Shown here one piece after another: positions 8,914-18,139 of a DNA stretch of 64,000 nt (positions within the stretch are counted from its first letter, which is position 1; each line of letters begins with the position of its first letter). Source of the DNA: Bradyrhizobium zhanjiangense. Its GTDB lineage: Bacteria; Pseudomonadota; Alphaproteobacteria; Rhizobiales; Xanthobacteraceae. Location: contig NZ_CP022221.1 in NCBI RefSeq assembly GCF_004114935.1, positions 1,178,001-1,242,000 of the forward strand, written 5' to 3'. Below the pieces are notes generated by a model. It ran no database searches and was not told where the DNA came from. It saw only the letters and a list, made by a program, of their open reading frames with translations. The position numbers and the translations under genes are program-made.

Positions 8914-10158
8914 ATGCCAGCCCCCGGCCAAAGCCCCGAGCGGAATGCGAAGGCGCTGCTGCTCGAAGGCGTCAATGATAGCGCTGTCGACCTGTTCAAA
9001 AGCGCGGGCTTTACCAATGTCGAGCGCCTGACCAAGGCGCTGGACGGCGAAGATCTGCGGCGGGCGCTCAAGGGCGTGACGCTGCTCGGCATCCGCTCGC
9101 GCACCCAGATCACCGACGAGGTGCTTGGCGCCGCCGACCAGCTCCTCGCGGTCGGCTGCTTCAGCGTCGGAACCAACCAGGTCGATCTCACCGCGGCGCG
9201 TAAGCGCGGCATTCCCGTCTTCAACGCACCGTTCTCCAACACGCGCAGCGTTGCCGAGCTCGTGATCGGCGAGATCGTGATGCTGCTGCGGCGGATCTTT
9301 CCGCGCTCGGTGTCGGCGCATGGGGGCGGCTGGGACAAGTCGGCGACCGGCAGCCGCGAGGTGCGCGGCCGCACGCTCGGCATCGTCGGCTACGGCAATA
9401 TCGGCTCGCAGCTTTCGACGCTCGCCGAAGCCATGGGCATGCGTGTGATCTATTTCGACCGCACCGACAAGCTCCGCCACGGCAACACCGAGCCGGTCGA
9501 GAAACTGGAAGAGCTGCTGGCGCAGAGCGACATCGTCAGCCTGCACGTGCCGGAGACGCCGGAGACTGCGGGCATGATCGGCGAGAAGGAACTGCGGGCG
9601 ATGAAATCAGGCTCGTTCCTGATCAACAACAGCCGCGGCACCGTGGTCGATCTCGATGCGCTCGCGCGCGCCTTGCGCGATGGTCATCTCGCCGGCGCGG
9701 CCGTCGACGTGTTTCCGGTCGAGCCCTCCTCGAACGCGGACCGGTTCAAGAGTCCGGTGCAGGGCCTCGAGAACGTCATCCTCACGCCGCATATCGGCGG
9801 CTCGACCGAGGAGGCGCAGGAGCGCATCGGCGGCGAAGTCGCGCGCAAGCTGATCGACTATTTCATTACGGGATCGACCATGGGCGCGGTGAACTTTCCG
9901 GAGGTGCAGCTGCACTTACGCCCCTCCGGCGCGCGCTTCAGCCACGTCCATCGCAACGTGCCCGGCATGCTGCGCCGGCTCAACGAAGTCTTCCTCCAGC
10001 GCGACATCAACATCGCCGCGCAATATCTGGAGACCGCCGGCGACCTCGGCTATGTCGTGCTCGATGCCGACCTCGGCGGTCAGGATTCAGCCGCGCTGCT
10101 CCAGCAGATCCGCGCCCTCGATGGCACGGTCGGCGCGCGACTGGTGTTCGAACACTAG
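8914..10158 (+). CDS. serA: D-3-phosphoglycerate dehydrogenase
   Basis: A 414-residue enzyme that oxidises 3-phosphoglycerate to 3-phosphohydroxypyruvate, the first step of serine biosynthesis, in the cytoplasm. The N-terminal substrate domain has LLGIRSRTQI; the NAD-binding motif GIVGYGNIGSQ is near residue 156. The catalytic histidine of TPHIGGSTEEAQ is near residue 291, and an ACT domain follows from about 340 to the end (HRNVPGMLRRLNEVFLQRDIN). The length is that of the E. coli SerA type (about 410), with one ACT domain and no extra intervening domain, so serine feedback is plausible. The ATG at 8914 has GGAGA just upstream and gives the family N-terminus. Confidence 0.93.
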   Translation: MPAPGQSPERNAKALLLEGVNDSAVDLFKSAGFTNVERLTKALDGEDLRRALKGVTLLGIRSRTQITDEVLGAADQLLAVGCFSVGTNQVDLTAARKRGIPVFNAPFSNTRSVAELVIGEIVMLLRRIFPRSVSAHGGGWDKSATGSREVRGRTLGIVGYGNIGSQLSTLAEAMGMRVIYFDRTDKLRHGNTEPVEKLEELLAQSDIVSLHVPETPETAGMIGEKELRAMKSGSFLINNSRGTVVDLDALARALRDGHLAGAAVDVFPVEPSSNADRFKSPVQGLENVILTPHIGGSTEEAQERIGGEVARKLIDYFITGSTMGAVNFPEVQLHLRPSGARFSHVHRNVPGMLRRLNEVFLQRDINIAAQYLETAGDLGYVVLDADLGGQDSAALLQQIRALDGTVGARLVFEH

Positions 10159-10239
10159 CGCGTCATTGACGGCCGGCCGGAGGTCGCCTTCAATGCGGCT
10201 TCCTGACGGATCGAACGAGAACAGAAATCGGGGGGAACG

Positions 10240-11901
10240 ATGGCGCAAATGCGTGCGAAGCTCTGTGTTTTGCTCGTAGGGACCGCGGCTGCGTTGACTG
10301 CGGGCAGCGTGTCGGCGGCGACGCTGGCGGAAGATGCAGATGCCGTCTGCACGGCGCTCGTCGGCGGCACTGACGCCGTGAAGATTGATTCCGCGACCCT
10401 GCAGGCGCCGTCGCAGCTCGCGGTCGCCGAGCGCGGGCCGACGCCGTCGGGCCGCATCACGCCGGCCAATCCGCGCTTCTGCAAGGTGCTCGGCCATATC
10501 GATCCCACCGATCCCAAGGCGCCGCCGATCAAATTCCAGGTCAATCTTCCCGTCGAATGGAACGGGCGCTCGCTGCAATATGGCGGCGGCGGTTTTAATG
10601 GCGTGCTGATCACGGGACTTGCGCTGCCGCCGGCTTATCCGTTCGACAAGCCGTCGCCGCTCGCGCGCGGCTTCGTCACCTATGGCACCGATTCCGGCCA
10701 CGAGACCAAGCAGGGCGAGCCACCGCAGCTGTTTGCGCTCAACGACGAAGCGTTCGAGAATTTCGCTCATCGCGCCTAGAAGAAGGTGCGCGATGCAGCC
10801 GTCGCGCTGATGCAGCGCGCCTACGGCAGGAAGCCGGACAAGATGTATTTCATGGGCTCGTCCGAGGGTGGCCGCGAAGGCCTCACCATGGCCCAGCGCT
10901 ACCCCGACGATTTCGACGGTATCTTCGCCCGCGTGCCCGTCATCAACTGGGTCGGCTTGCAGCATGCCGGCACCCGCTCTGGTCTCGCGACCATGGGCGA
11001 GGGCTGGATCAATCCGGCACAGGTCAAGCTCGTGGGTCACGCGGTGCGCGCGGCCTGCGACAAGGCCGATGGCTCCGACGATGCGCTGGTGCAGGATCCG
11101 GTCGCCTGCAAGGCGGCGTTCAAGGTCGAGACGCTGCGCTGCGCGGCGGGCCAGAGCGGCGATCAGTGCCTCACCGAGGCGCAGACCAAGGCCGTGAACA
11201 CGCTGCACGGCACCTACAAATTCCCGTTCGCGCTCGCCAACGGTCTCGACGACTATCCGGGTTGGGGCATCTCCGGCGAGGACACGCCGGCAATCGGCCC
11301 GACCGGCGGCTGGGTGGCCTGGTGGCTCGGCACCGCGCCGCCCGCGCAGCCGCCTGCGCCCAACAACGGCATCGCCTGGATTTACGGTGCCGGCGGCATT
11401 CAATATGTGTTCGCGCGCGATCCCAAGCTCGACGTCACCACCTACAAGCTGGAGGAGCACAAGGCACGGCTGCTCGAAGTCTCCAAGCTGATGGATTCGA
11501 CCGATCCCGATCTCAGCCGCTTCCGGATGCGCGGCGGCCGGCTGATCATGCTCGAGCACATGGCCGATTATGCGCAGAGCCCTTATGCCGGCATCCGCTA
11601 TTTCGAGAGCGTCGAGCGCAAGCTCGGCAAGGCCGAGACGGCCGAGTTTGCGCGGCTCTACACCGCCCCCGGTGTCGACCATGTCGGCTCCGGCGCGCCG
11701 GCTAATGTCGACGTGCTGAGCGCGCTGGTCGACTGGGTCGAGAACGGCAAGGCGCCCGGCGATCTCGAAGTCACCGAGCAGAAGGTCGAGGCGCCGTCGT
11801 TTGCGGTGACCCGCGCGCTGCCGCTGTGCCGCTGGCCAGCCTGGCCGCACTACAAGAGCGGCCCATTGACGGAGGCGTCGAGCTTTACCTGCGCGCCGTA
11901 G
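10240..11901 (+). pseudogene. tannase/feruloyl esterase family gene interrupted by an amber codon
   Basis: One reading frame runs from the ATG at 10240 to the stop at 11899–11901 except for a TAG at 10777–10779 (codon 180). Upstream are a signal peptide (residues about 1–27) and the start of the tannase fold (LQYGGGGFNG). Downstream are the nucleophile motif GSSEGGREG near residue 205 and the catalytic histidine in GVDHVGSG near 479. Homology continues on both sides with no shift, so this is a recent nonsense mutation or a base-call error. The two cysteines that flank the catalytic Ser and His in feruloyl esterases (CS-D-HC) are both absent. If read through, the product would be a secreted esterase of about 553 residues. 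Confidence 0.82.
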
Positions 11902-11914
11902 CGAAACCGCTCGT

Positions 11915-11943
11915 TTGACAACCGCCTCGCGCTCAGCTATATA
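11915..11943 (+). promoter_or_regulatory. sigma-70 promoter of the MarR gene, predicted leaderless
   Basis: TTGACA at 11915–11920 and TATATA at 11938–11943 are separated by exactly 17 bp. Transcription would start about 7 nt after the –10 box, at or next to the A of the ATG at 11950, leaving no room for a ribosome-binding site. Confidence 0.65.
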
Positions 11944-11959
11944 TTTCGCATGCGAAATA
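11942..11959. promoter_or_regulatory. 18-bp perfect palindrome over the MarR start codon (operator)
   Basis: TATTTCGCATGCGAAATA is fully self-complementary. It spans the end of the –10 box, the expected start point and the first codons of the MarR-family gene. MarR proteins bind palindromes of this size, so autorepression is the natural reading. Confidence 0.65.
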
Positions 11960-12399
11960 AAGGGGCCGGTGCGAGCCACCATCGGCTGATCTACCTCCTG
12001 AGCGTCGCGCAACGCCGGTTGCAGCGCTGGATGGCGGCTCGGCCCGAGAGCGAGGTGACGCCGGCGCAGGCCGGGCTGCTCTTCATCCTCGGCCGACAAG
12101 ACGGCGTCCTGATGGGCGAGGCGGGCGCGGCGCTCGATCTTGGCCCGGCTGGCATTTCCGGCCTCGTCGACCGCACCGCGGCCGCCAAACTGATCGAGCG
12201 GCGGGCCGACCGCGAGGACGGACGCGCCTGGCGGATCTGGCTGACGCCGAAGGGGCGCACCGCGCTGGCGCAGGCGAAAGCAGGCGCCGCGGAGATCAAT
12301 GCGGCGCTGACGGAGGGATTCACCAGTGCGGAGATCGACATCGTCGCGCGCTGGCTGACGAGCATCCAGGACAAGTTTCCAAGAAGTTCAGACGAATAG
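11950..12399 (+). CDS. MarR family transcriptional regulator
   Basis: A 149-residue protein with the MarR winged helix: a dimerisation helix (HHRLIYLLSVAQRRLQRWM), the recognition region LDLGPAGISGLVDRTAAAKLIERRADREDGRAWRIWLTPKGR at about residues 60–105, and a C-terminal dimerisation helix. The N-terminal helix is needed for the fold, so the ATG at 11950 is the only reasonable start even though it has no ribosome site. It ends 13 nt before an enoyl-CoA isomerase-like gene, so it probably controls itself and that gene as one operon in response to an acyl or aromatic ligand. Confidence 0.85.
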   Translation: MRNKGAGASHHRLIYLLSVAQRRLQRWMAARPESEVTPAQAGLLFILGRQDGVLMGEAGAALDLGPAGISGLVDRTAAAKLIERRADREDGRAWRIWLTPKGRTALAQAKAGAAEINAALTEGFTSAEIDIVARWLTSIQDKFPRSSDE

Positions 12400-12412
12400 T
12401 AGGAGCAGACGA

Positions 12413-13183
12413 ATGACCGAGCACGTCCGGATCGAGAGCAATGGCGGAATTCTCACGCTGACATTGGCGCGCCCCGACAAGAAGAACGCGCTCACGGACG
12501 CGATGTACGGCAAGCTCGCCGACAGCATCGAATCCGCCGAGTTCAATCCGTCGGCCCGCGTGATCCTGATCCGCGGCGAGGGTGACATGTTCACCGCCGG
12601 CAACGACGTCGGCGAATTCGCGGCGGTCGCTGCGGGCAAATCGGAAGGCAGCCGCAACGTCGTGCGCTTCATCCAGTCGCTGGCGCGATGCACCCGGCCG
12701 CTGGTTGCGGCCGTGCAGGGCCGCGCCGTCGGTGTCGGCACCACGATGCTGTTGCATTGCGATCTCGTCGTGCTCGCCGACAATGCGCAATTGTCGACGC
12801 CCTTCGTCAGCCTGGCGCTGGTGCCGGAAGCCGCCTCCAGCCTGTTGATGCCGGCGCGCATCGGCTATGCCCGCGCCTACGAGATGTTTGCGCTCGGCGA
12901 AACCATTCCGGCGCAGGCCGCGCTGGAATGGGGCCTCGCCAACCGCGTGGTGCCGCTCGACCGGCTCGATACCGAGGCCCTCGCACTCGCCCAGCGTCTG
13001 GCCCGTCAGCCGGCCGGCGCGCTCATCGCCACCAAGAAGCTGATGCGCAATGGCGAGGCGCTGGTCGCGCAGATGAACGCGGAGGGCGAGCAATTCGCGC
13101 AGCGCCTGCGCACCGCCGAAGCGCGCGAGGCATTCACCGCCTTTGCGGAGCGCCGTCCGCCTGATTTCACTAAGGTTGGGTGA
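12413..13183 (+). CDS. enoyl-CoA hydratase/isomerase family protein (PECI-like)
   Basis: A 256-residue crotonase-fold enzyme. The oxyanion-hole segments are [10 protein letters not shown] near residue 63 and [15 protein letters not shown] near 105. The second, VGVGTTML, lacks the first catalytic glutamate of true hydratases. A glutamate is kept in [10 protein letters not shown] near residue 138, the pattern of delta3,delta2-enoyl-CoA isomerases of the PECI group. The likely job is moving a double bond during breakdown of unsaturated acyl-CoAs. It follows marR by 13 nt and is probably cotranscribed. A general enoyl-CoA hydratase role is the alternative. Confidence 0.85.
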   Translation: MTEHVRIESNGGILTLTLARPDKKNALTDAMYGKLADSIESAEFNPSARVILIRGEGDMFTAGNDVGEFAAVAAGKSEGSRNVVRFIQSLARCTRPLVAAVQGRAVGVGTTMLLHCDLVVLADNAQLSTPFVSLALVPEAASSLLMPARIGYARAYEMFALGETIPAQAALEWGLANRVVPLDRLDTEALALAQRLARQPAGALIATKKLMRNGEALVAQMNAEGEQFAQRLRTAEAREAFTAFAERRPPDFTKVG

Positions 13184-13304
13184 GAGAGCGTGGCTGCTGG
13201 GGAGGCGCCGCAGGCACAACCGCAGGTGCTTGATTAAAGTTTTAACCAAACCTTGGCATGTCGCGATGCAAGGTGGCCTATTCGTGACGAGTAGGCCCCG
13301 ACCC

Positions 13305-15386
13305 ATGGCAATGTTTAAGAAATCGGTAAGCACGCTTCTCCTGGTGTTGATGGCGCTGCTGGCGGTTGGTGCGCTGACCAGCACGGCGATCCAGATGTTC
13401 GGCGCCTTCGGCCGCTACAGCGACAGTTTGGAAACCGAACGGCTCGCGAACGCCGACAAGGCGATCTTCCATGGCGTGCTGTCCTTGCGCAACAATCGCG
13501 GCGATGCTCAGAGCGCGCTGCTCGGCGAGGACGATCCGCGCGCCAAGCTCGGCGCCGCCGAGAAGGCAGAGCAGGCCGGCTTTGACGCCATCATGGCCGC
13601 GCTCTCCACCGTCGAATTCGCCCGCCGGGACGAGCTTGCGAGCACGTTGAAGCAGCGTTGGAGCGAGGCCGCGCCGAAATTCCAGCTGTTCTACGACGAG
13701 GCCAAGCAGCCGCGCGGCGAGCGTAAGGTGGAGCGCACCGCCGCCTGGTACGATGCCGTCACCAGGGTGATCGAGACCGCCAATCTCGCGTCCACCGCGG
13801 TGTCGAACCGCGCCTGGATGAACGATCCTTTCATCGCCCGCATGATCCAGGCCCGCCGCCTCGCCTGGCAGGTGCGCGACCGCTACGGCATCCAGTGCTC
13901 GACCCTGCGCCCGAACGTCAACAGCTCCAAGCCGCTGGACGAGACCCAGAGGCAGACCGTCGCCGGCTGGAACGGCATCGTCACCGCCGGCTGGACCGGC
14001 ATGGACGAGTTGCTGGCTGCGCCTGATGTGACCGCGGATCTCGCCAACGCGGCCAAGGAGGCGCGGGCCAAGACCGACGGTGTCCTCAAGCGGATCGGCG
14101 AGCTGACCAAAGGCTTCGACGGCAGCGGCCGTCCTGCGATGCCCGCCGCGGAATGGAACGCGCTGTGCCAGTCGCCGTTCGCGTCCATTGTCGCGATCGC
14201 CAACAAGGCCCTCGACCAGTCGATCGCACGCGCGGAGACGGTTCAGCAGAAAGCCCTCACCAATCTGATCGTGCAGTCGCTCGCCTTCCTGCTGGCGCTG
14301 GCCGTGACCCTGGCCGGCGTGTTCGTCGTGCGCAATCGCCTCATGCGCCCGGTGCGCGCCATTCTCGATGCCATCGCCCGCATCAGCGCGCGCGACTATG
14401 CGACTCCGGTGCCGCAATCCCGGTATCCCGACGAGTTCGGCACCATGGCCGCCGCGCTCGAAAGTCTGCGCGAAAGCGCGGCGACCGCCGAACGCCTGGG
14501 CCAGGAACGCGAATCGCAGCAGGCGCTCCAGCTCGCCCGCTCCGGCACCGTCGATGCAGCCTGCCGCAGCTTCGACGATACGGTGCAGGCGGTCATCCAG
14601 AGCGTCGTAGCGTCGACGAAGGAGCTCGATGCCACTGCGGCTGACGTGCGCTCGCTGGTTTCGGAATCGGGCAGCCAGACCGCGGCGGTCTCCTCCGCGG
14701 CCGAGCAGGCCACCAACAATCTCGAGACCATCGCGGCCGCGACCGAGGAACTCTCCGCATCCGTCGGCGAGATCTCCGCGCAGGTGCAGTCCAGCGCCCG
14801 CGAGGCCCGCGAGGCCGTAGCGCAGGCCGAGCAGACCAATGCGACGGTGGAGATCCTCGACCAGACCGCAAGCCGCATCAGCGAGGTCGTGAAGATGATC
14901 AACGCCATTGCCGGCCAGACCAACCTCTTGGCCTTGAACGCCACCATCGAAGCGGCGCGTGCCGGCGAGGCCGGCCGCGGCTTTGCCGTGGTCGCCGGCG
15001 AGGTCAAGAGCCTTGCGGCGCAGACCGCAACCGCGACCGAAGAGATCTCGCGCCAGGTCGAGGAAATCCAGGGCGCCACCGGCCAGGCCGTGGCTGCCAT
15101 CCGTTCAATCGGCGGCGCCATCAGCGGCATCGACGAGAAGATGACGGCGATTGCCGCCGCCGTCGAGCAGCAGCGCGCGGCGACCACCGAGATCTCGCGC
15201 AACTTCCAGCAGGCCGCACAAGGCACCCGCGAAGTCACCGATACCATCGGCAGCGTCGCCAGGCTGAACCAGGAGACCGGCAACGCCGGCACGGTGTTGT
15301 CGGATTCCGTCAAGAAGATGTCGGCCGACGCCGATCGTCTCCGCGTCGCGGTCGAGGGCTTCTTGGGCGCCGTAAAGACCGCGTAG
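13305..15386 (+). CDS. methyl-accepting chemotaxis protein
   Basis: About 693 residues from the ATG at 13305. A TM helix at about 7–30 is followed by a large, mainly helical periplasmic sensor (30–318), a second TM helix at 318–345, a HAMP domain ([18 protein letters not shown]) and a cytoplasmic signalling domain. The conserved hairpin tip [16 protein letters not shown] is near residue 536. It should sense a periplasmic ligand and signal to CheA/CheW. No che genes are nearby, so it is a free-standing receptor. A small hairpin (GGCCTA 13275–13280, TAGGCC 13292–13297) sits just upstream of the start and might affect translation. Confidence 0.9.
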   Translation: MAMFKKSVSTLLLVLMALLAVGALTSTAIQMFGAFGRYSDSLETERLANADKAIFHGVLSLRNNRGDAQSALLGEDDPRAKLGAAEKAEQAGFDAIMAALSTVEFARRDELASTLKQRWSEAAPKFQLFYDEAKQPRGERKVERTAAWYDAVTRVIETANLASTAVSNRAWMNDPFIARMIQARRLAWQVRDRYGIQCSTLRPNVNSSKPLDETQRQTVAGWNGIVTAGWTGMDELLAAPDVTADLANAAKEARAKTDGVLKRIGELTKGFDGSGRPAMPAAEWNALCQSPFASIVAIANKALDQSIARAETVQQKALTNLIVQSLAFLLALAVTLAGVFVVRNRLMRPVRAILDAIARISARDYATPVPQSRYPDEFGTMAAALESLRESAATAERLGQERESQQALQLARSGTVDAACRSFDDTVQAVIQSVVASTKELDATAADVRSLVSESGSQTAAVSSAAEQATNNLETIAAATEELSASVGEISAQVQSSAREAREAVAQAEQTNATVEILDQTASRISEVVKMINAIAGQTNLLALNATIEAARAGEAGRGFAVVAGEVKSLAAQTATATEEISRQVEEIQGATGQAVAAIRSIGGAISGIDEKMTAIAAAVEQQRAATTEISRNFQQAAQGTREVTDTIGSVARLNQETGNAGTVLSDSVKKMSADADRLRVAVEGFLGAVKTA

Positions 15387-15513
15387 TCGCCTCGTAGTCC
15401 CTCTCAGTTCTTCCATCCAACGGCGCGCGGGCATTGCCGCCGGTCCGCGCGGCGGCTACATCTGTGCCGCCTCGCTCCGCGAGCGCTTGAGACAGACGTA
15501 AGAGACATCAGGG

Positions 15514-16467
15514 ATGGAGAGTTCGATGCCGGTCACGCCACAACACAAGGTCCAGCGCCCCTATCGCGGCGTGTTCCCGGTCGCGCCCACCATCTTCGAC
15601 GAGCGCGGCGAGCTCGACCTCGAGGGCCAGCGTCGCTGCATCGATTTCATGATCGATGCCGGCTCGAACGGCCTCTGCATCCTCGCCAATTTCTCCGAGC
15701 AGTTCGTGCTCACCGATGCCGAGCGCGAAACGGTGATGCATACGGTGCTGGAACATGTGGCGGGCCGGGTTCCCGTGATCGTCACCACCACGCATTTCAG
15801 CTCGGCCGTCTGCGCCGCGCGCAGCCGGCAGGCCGAGGCGGCCGGCGCTGCCATGGTGATGGTGATGCCGCCCTATCACGGCGCGACCTTCCGCGTGCCC
15901 GAGAAAGGCATCGTCGAATTCTTCAAGCTGCTCTCGGACGCGATCAACATTCCCATCATGATCCAGGATGCGCCGGTGGCCGGCACGCCGCTCTCCGTCG
16001 ATCTGCTCGCGCGGCTGGCACGCGAGCTCGCCAACATCCGCTATTTCAAGATCGAGGTGCCCTTCGCCGCTGCCAAGCTGCGCAGCCTGATCGAGGCGGG
16101 CGGCAAGGACATCGAGGGCCCCTGGGACGGCGAGGAGGCGATCACGCTGCTGGCCGACCTCGATGCCGGCGCCACTGGCGCGATGACCGGCGGCGGCTAT
16201 CCCGACGGCATCCGCCAGATCATCGATCCCTATTTCGCCGGCAAGCGCGAAGAGGCGAAAGCCGCCTATGAGCGCTGGCTGCCGCTGATCAATTACGAAA
16301 ACCGCCAATGCGGCCTGATCGCCTGCAAGGTGATGATGCAGGCCGGCGGGGTGATCAAGTCGGACACCGTGCGCCATCCGCTCCAACCGCTGCATCCGGC
16401 GACGCGCGCGGGGCTGCTGGAGCTGGCCAAGGAGCGCGATGCGCTGGCGCTGCGGTGGGGGAAGTAG
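15514..16467 (+). CDS. L-2-keto-3-deoxyarabonate dehydratase-like (DapA superfamily)
   Basis: A 317-residue class I aldolase-fold protein (an ATG at 15526 is the alternative start). The usual GTTGE loop is replaced by LANFSEQFVLTDAE. Long stretches such as MPPYHGATFRVPE and GPWDGEEAITLLADL match, from memory, the Azospirillum L-2-keto-3-deoxyarabonate dehydratase (EC 4.2.1.43). The Schiff-base lysine is in RYFKIEVP near residue 179. That enzyme makes alpha-ketoglutarate semialdehyde in non-phosphorylative L-arabinose breakdown. No arabinose dehydrogenase, lactonase, arabonate dehydratase or semialdehyde dehydrogenase lies nearby, so the gene is isolated from its pathway or serves a related keto-acid. 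Confidence 0.75.
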   Translation: MESSMPVTPQHKVQRPYRGVFPVAPTIFDERGELDLEGQRRCIDFMIDAGSNGLCILANFSEQFVLTDAERETVMHTVLEHVAGRVPVIVTTTHFSSAVCAARSRQAEAAGAAMVMVMPPYHGATFRVPEKGIVEFFKLLSDAINIPIMIQDAPVAGTPLSVDLLARLARELANIRYFKIEVPFAAAKLRSLIEAGGKDIEGPWDGEEAITLLADLDAGATGAMTGGGYPDGIRQIIDPYFAGKREEAKAAYERWLPLINYENRQCGLIACKVMMQAGGVIKSDTVRHPLQPLHPATRAGLLELAKERDALALRWGK

Positions 16468-16485
16468 GGGCACTCTCTTGGCCCT

Positions 16486-16545
16486 CGTCATTGCAAATGT
16501 ATCCGCGGAGGCAGCCTGGATTGCTTCGCTTCGCTCGCAATGACG
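16486..16545. repeat. REP-like palindrome (CGTCATTGC/GCAATGACG)
   Basis: CGTCATTGC at 16486–16494 and GCAATGACG at 16537–16545 form a perfect 9-bp inverted repeat with a GC-rich interior containing CTTCGCTTCGCTCG. It resembles the small dispersed palindromes common between genes in Bradyrhizobium. The rest of 16468–16738 has no gene. Confidence 0.6.
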
Positions 16546-16738
16546 GGGGCTGCCCATCTCGCCGGATGGCGTCGAATTAACGCGATTCCGCCCGTTTCCC
16601 GCAGCCCGGCGATGACATATTATACGCGCGCCAACCAGGGCCCTGCGGAGCAACCCCGAGACATCGCGTAACACCTCTTCATTATGTCGTTATCCCGGGC
16701 CAGGTTGGAGCGAGCCAACGAAACAGGGAGGCAGTGCC

Positions 16739-18139
16739 ATGACGATGAGGCCGGATCCCACCTTTCACGCATCGCCCAAGCTTGCGATGGAAGCACCAGC
16801 AGAGAACTTTGCCTACACGTTGCTGCTCAGTCCAGATTTCTCAAAACCCGATGCTCTCGCGGTCATCGACGTCAAGCCGGGATCGCCGACCTACAGCCAA
16901 ATCGTCCATACCGTGACGATGCCCAACAAGGGCGATGAGTTTCATCACTTCGGCTGGAATGCCTGCTCCTCCGCCTTGTCGCCACTCACCGGACATGCCT
17001 TCATCGAGCGGCGCTATCTCGTCATCCCCGGACTGCGCTCGTCGCGGATCTACATCATCGACACCAAGCCGGATCCGACCAAAGCCAAGATCCACAAGAT
17101 CATCGAGCCCGAGGAAGTCTTCAAGAAGACCGGTTACTCGCGGCCGCATACCATCCATTGCGGGCCGGACGGCATCTATGTGAGCACGCTGGGCGGTGGC
17201 GGCAAAGACGGCACCAACGGTCCTCCAGGCGTTTTCATCATGGATTGCGAGACGTTCGAGGTCCTTGGACGATGGGAGATCGACCGTGGTCCGCAGACGC
17301 TGCACTATGATTTCTGGTGGAACCTGCCGCGCGACTACATGGTGACGAGTGAATGGGCGTTGCCGCCGCAGTTCGAGAACGGGATCGTCCCGGAAGATCT
17401 GCTTGCGAATAAATATGGCCATCGTCTCCACTTCTGGGATCTTCGCGCCCGTCGCAACGTCCAGACCATCGACCTCGGCGCCAATCATCAGATGGCCCTG
17501 GAAGTACGACCGGCGCATGATCCGGTTCGCGAGTACGGCTTCGTCGGCGTCGTGGTCGACACCACGAATCTCGAAGCATCGATCTGGACCTGGTGGCGAG
17601 ACGGCGGGACATTCCACGTGGAGAAGACGGCGACGATCCCGCCCGAGCCTGCGCCAAAGGAGAAGCTCCCGCCGCTGCTGCAGGGCTTTGGCGCCGTGCC
17701 GCCGCTGGTGACCGATATCGACCTGTCGATGGATGATCGTTTTCTCTATGTCTCGTGCTGGGGAACGGGTGAAATGCGCCAGTACGACGTCAGTGATCCG
17801 CGCAAGCCAAAGCATGCAGGCTCGGTCCACATCGGCGGCATCGCGCGCCGCACGCCGCATCCGAACGGCAAGGCATTCGCGGCCGGTCCGCAGATGGTCG
17901 AGATCAGCCGCGACGGCAGGCGCGTGTACTGGACCAATTCGCTCTATTCCACGTGGGATGACCAGTTCTATCCCGACGGAGTTCCGGGCGTGGAGGTCAT
18001 GGCCAATGTCGGTCGCGACGGCGGCCTCGAGCTCGACAAGGATTACTTCGTGAGCTTCCCCGACGGATATCGTGCGCACCAGATCAGGCTGGAGGGCGGC
18101 GATTGTTCGACGGACTCCTTTTGCTACCCGTCGGCCTAG
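16739..18139 (+). CDS. selenium-binding protein family / methanethiol oxidase (SBP56)
   Basis: A 466-residue beta-propeller protein of the SBP56 family. Members oxidise methanethiol to formaldehyde, H2S and H2O2 (bacterial MtoX, human SELENBP1). Recognisable segments are KGDEFHHFGWNACSSAL near residue 62, YSRPHTIHCGPDGIYVSTLGG near 137, GPQTLHYDFWWNLPRDYMVTSEW near 181, and the end GYRAHQIRLEGGDCSTDSFCYPS. The histidines in these motifs are the likely copper ligands. No signal peptide is evident, unlike the exported MtoX of Hyphomicrobium. The last 37 nt overlap the next gene, a membrane protein, so the two are probably translationally coupled. Confidence 0.88.
   Translation: MTMRPDPTFHASPKLAMEAPAENFAYTLLLSPDFSKPDALAVIDVKPGSPTYSQIVHTVTMPNKGDEFHHFGWNACSSALSPLTGHAFIERRYLVIPGLRSSRIYIIDTKPDPTKAKIHKIIEPEEVFKKTGYSRPHTIHCGPDGIYVSTLGGGGKDGTNGPPGVFIMDCETFEVLGRWEIDRGPQTLHYDFWWNLPRDYMVTSEWALPPQFENGIVPEDLLANKYGHRLHFWDLRARRNVQTIDLGANHQMALEVRPAHDPVREYGFVGVVVDTTNLEASIWTWWRDGGTFHVEKTATIPPEPAPKEKLPPLLQGFGAVPPLVTDIDLSMDDRFLYVSCWGTGEMRQYDVSDPRKPKHAGSVHIGGIARRTPHPNGKAFAAGPQMVEISRDGRRVYWTNSLYSTWDDQFYPDGVPGVEVMANVGRDGGLELDKDYFVSFPDGYRAHQIRLEGGDCSTDSFCYPSA

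Noticed and set aside
10087..12099. 670-codon minus-strand frame opposite the esterase gene
   Set aside because: Composition and lack of motifs mark it as a shadow of the esterase and the end of serA.
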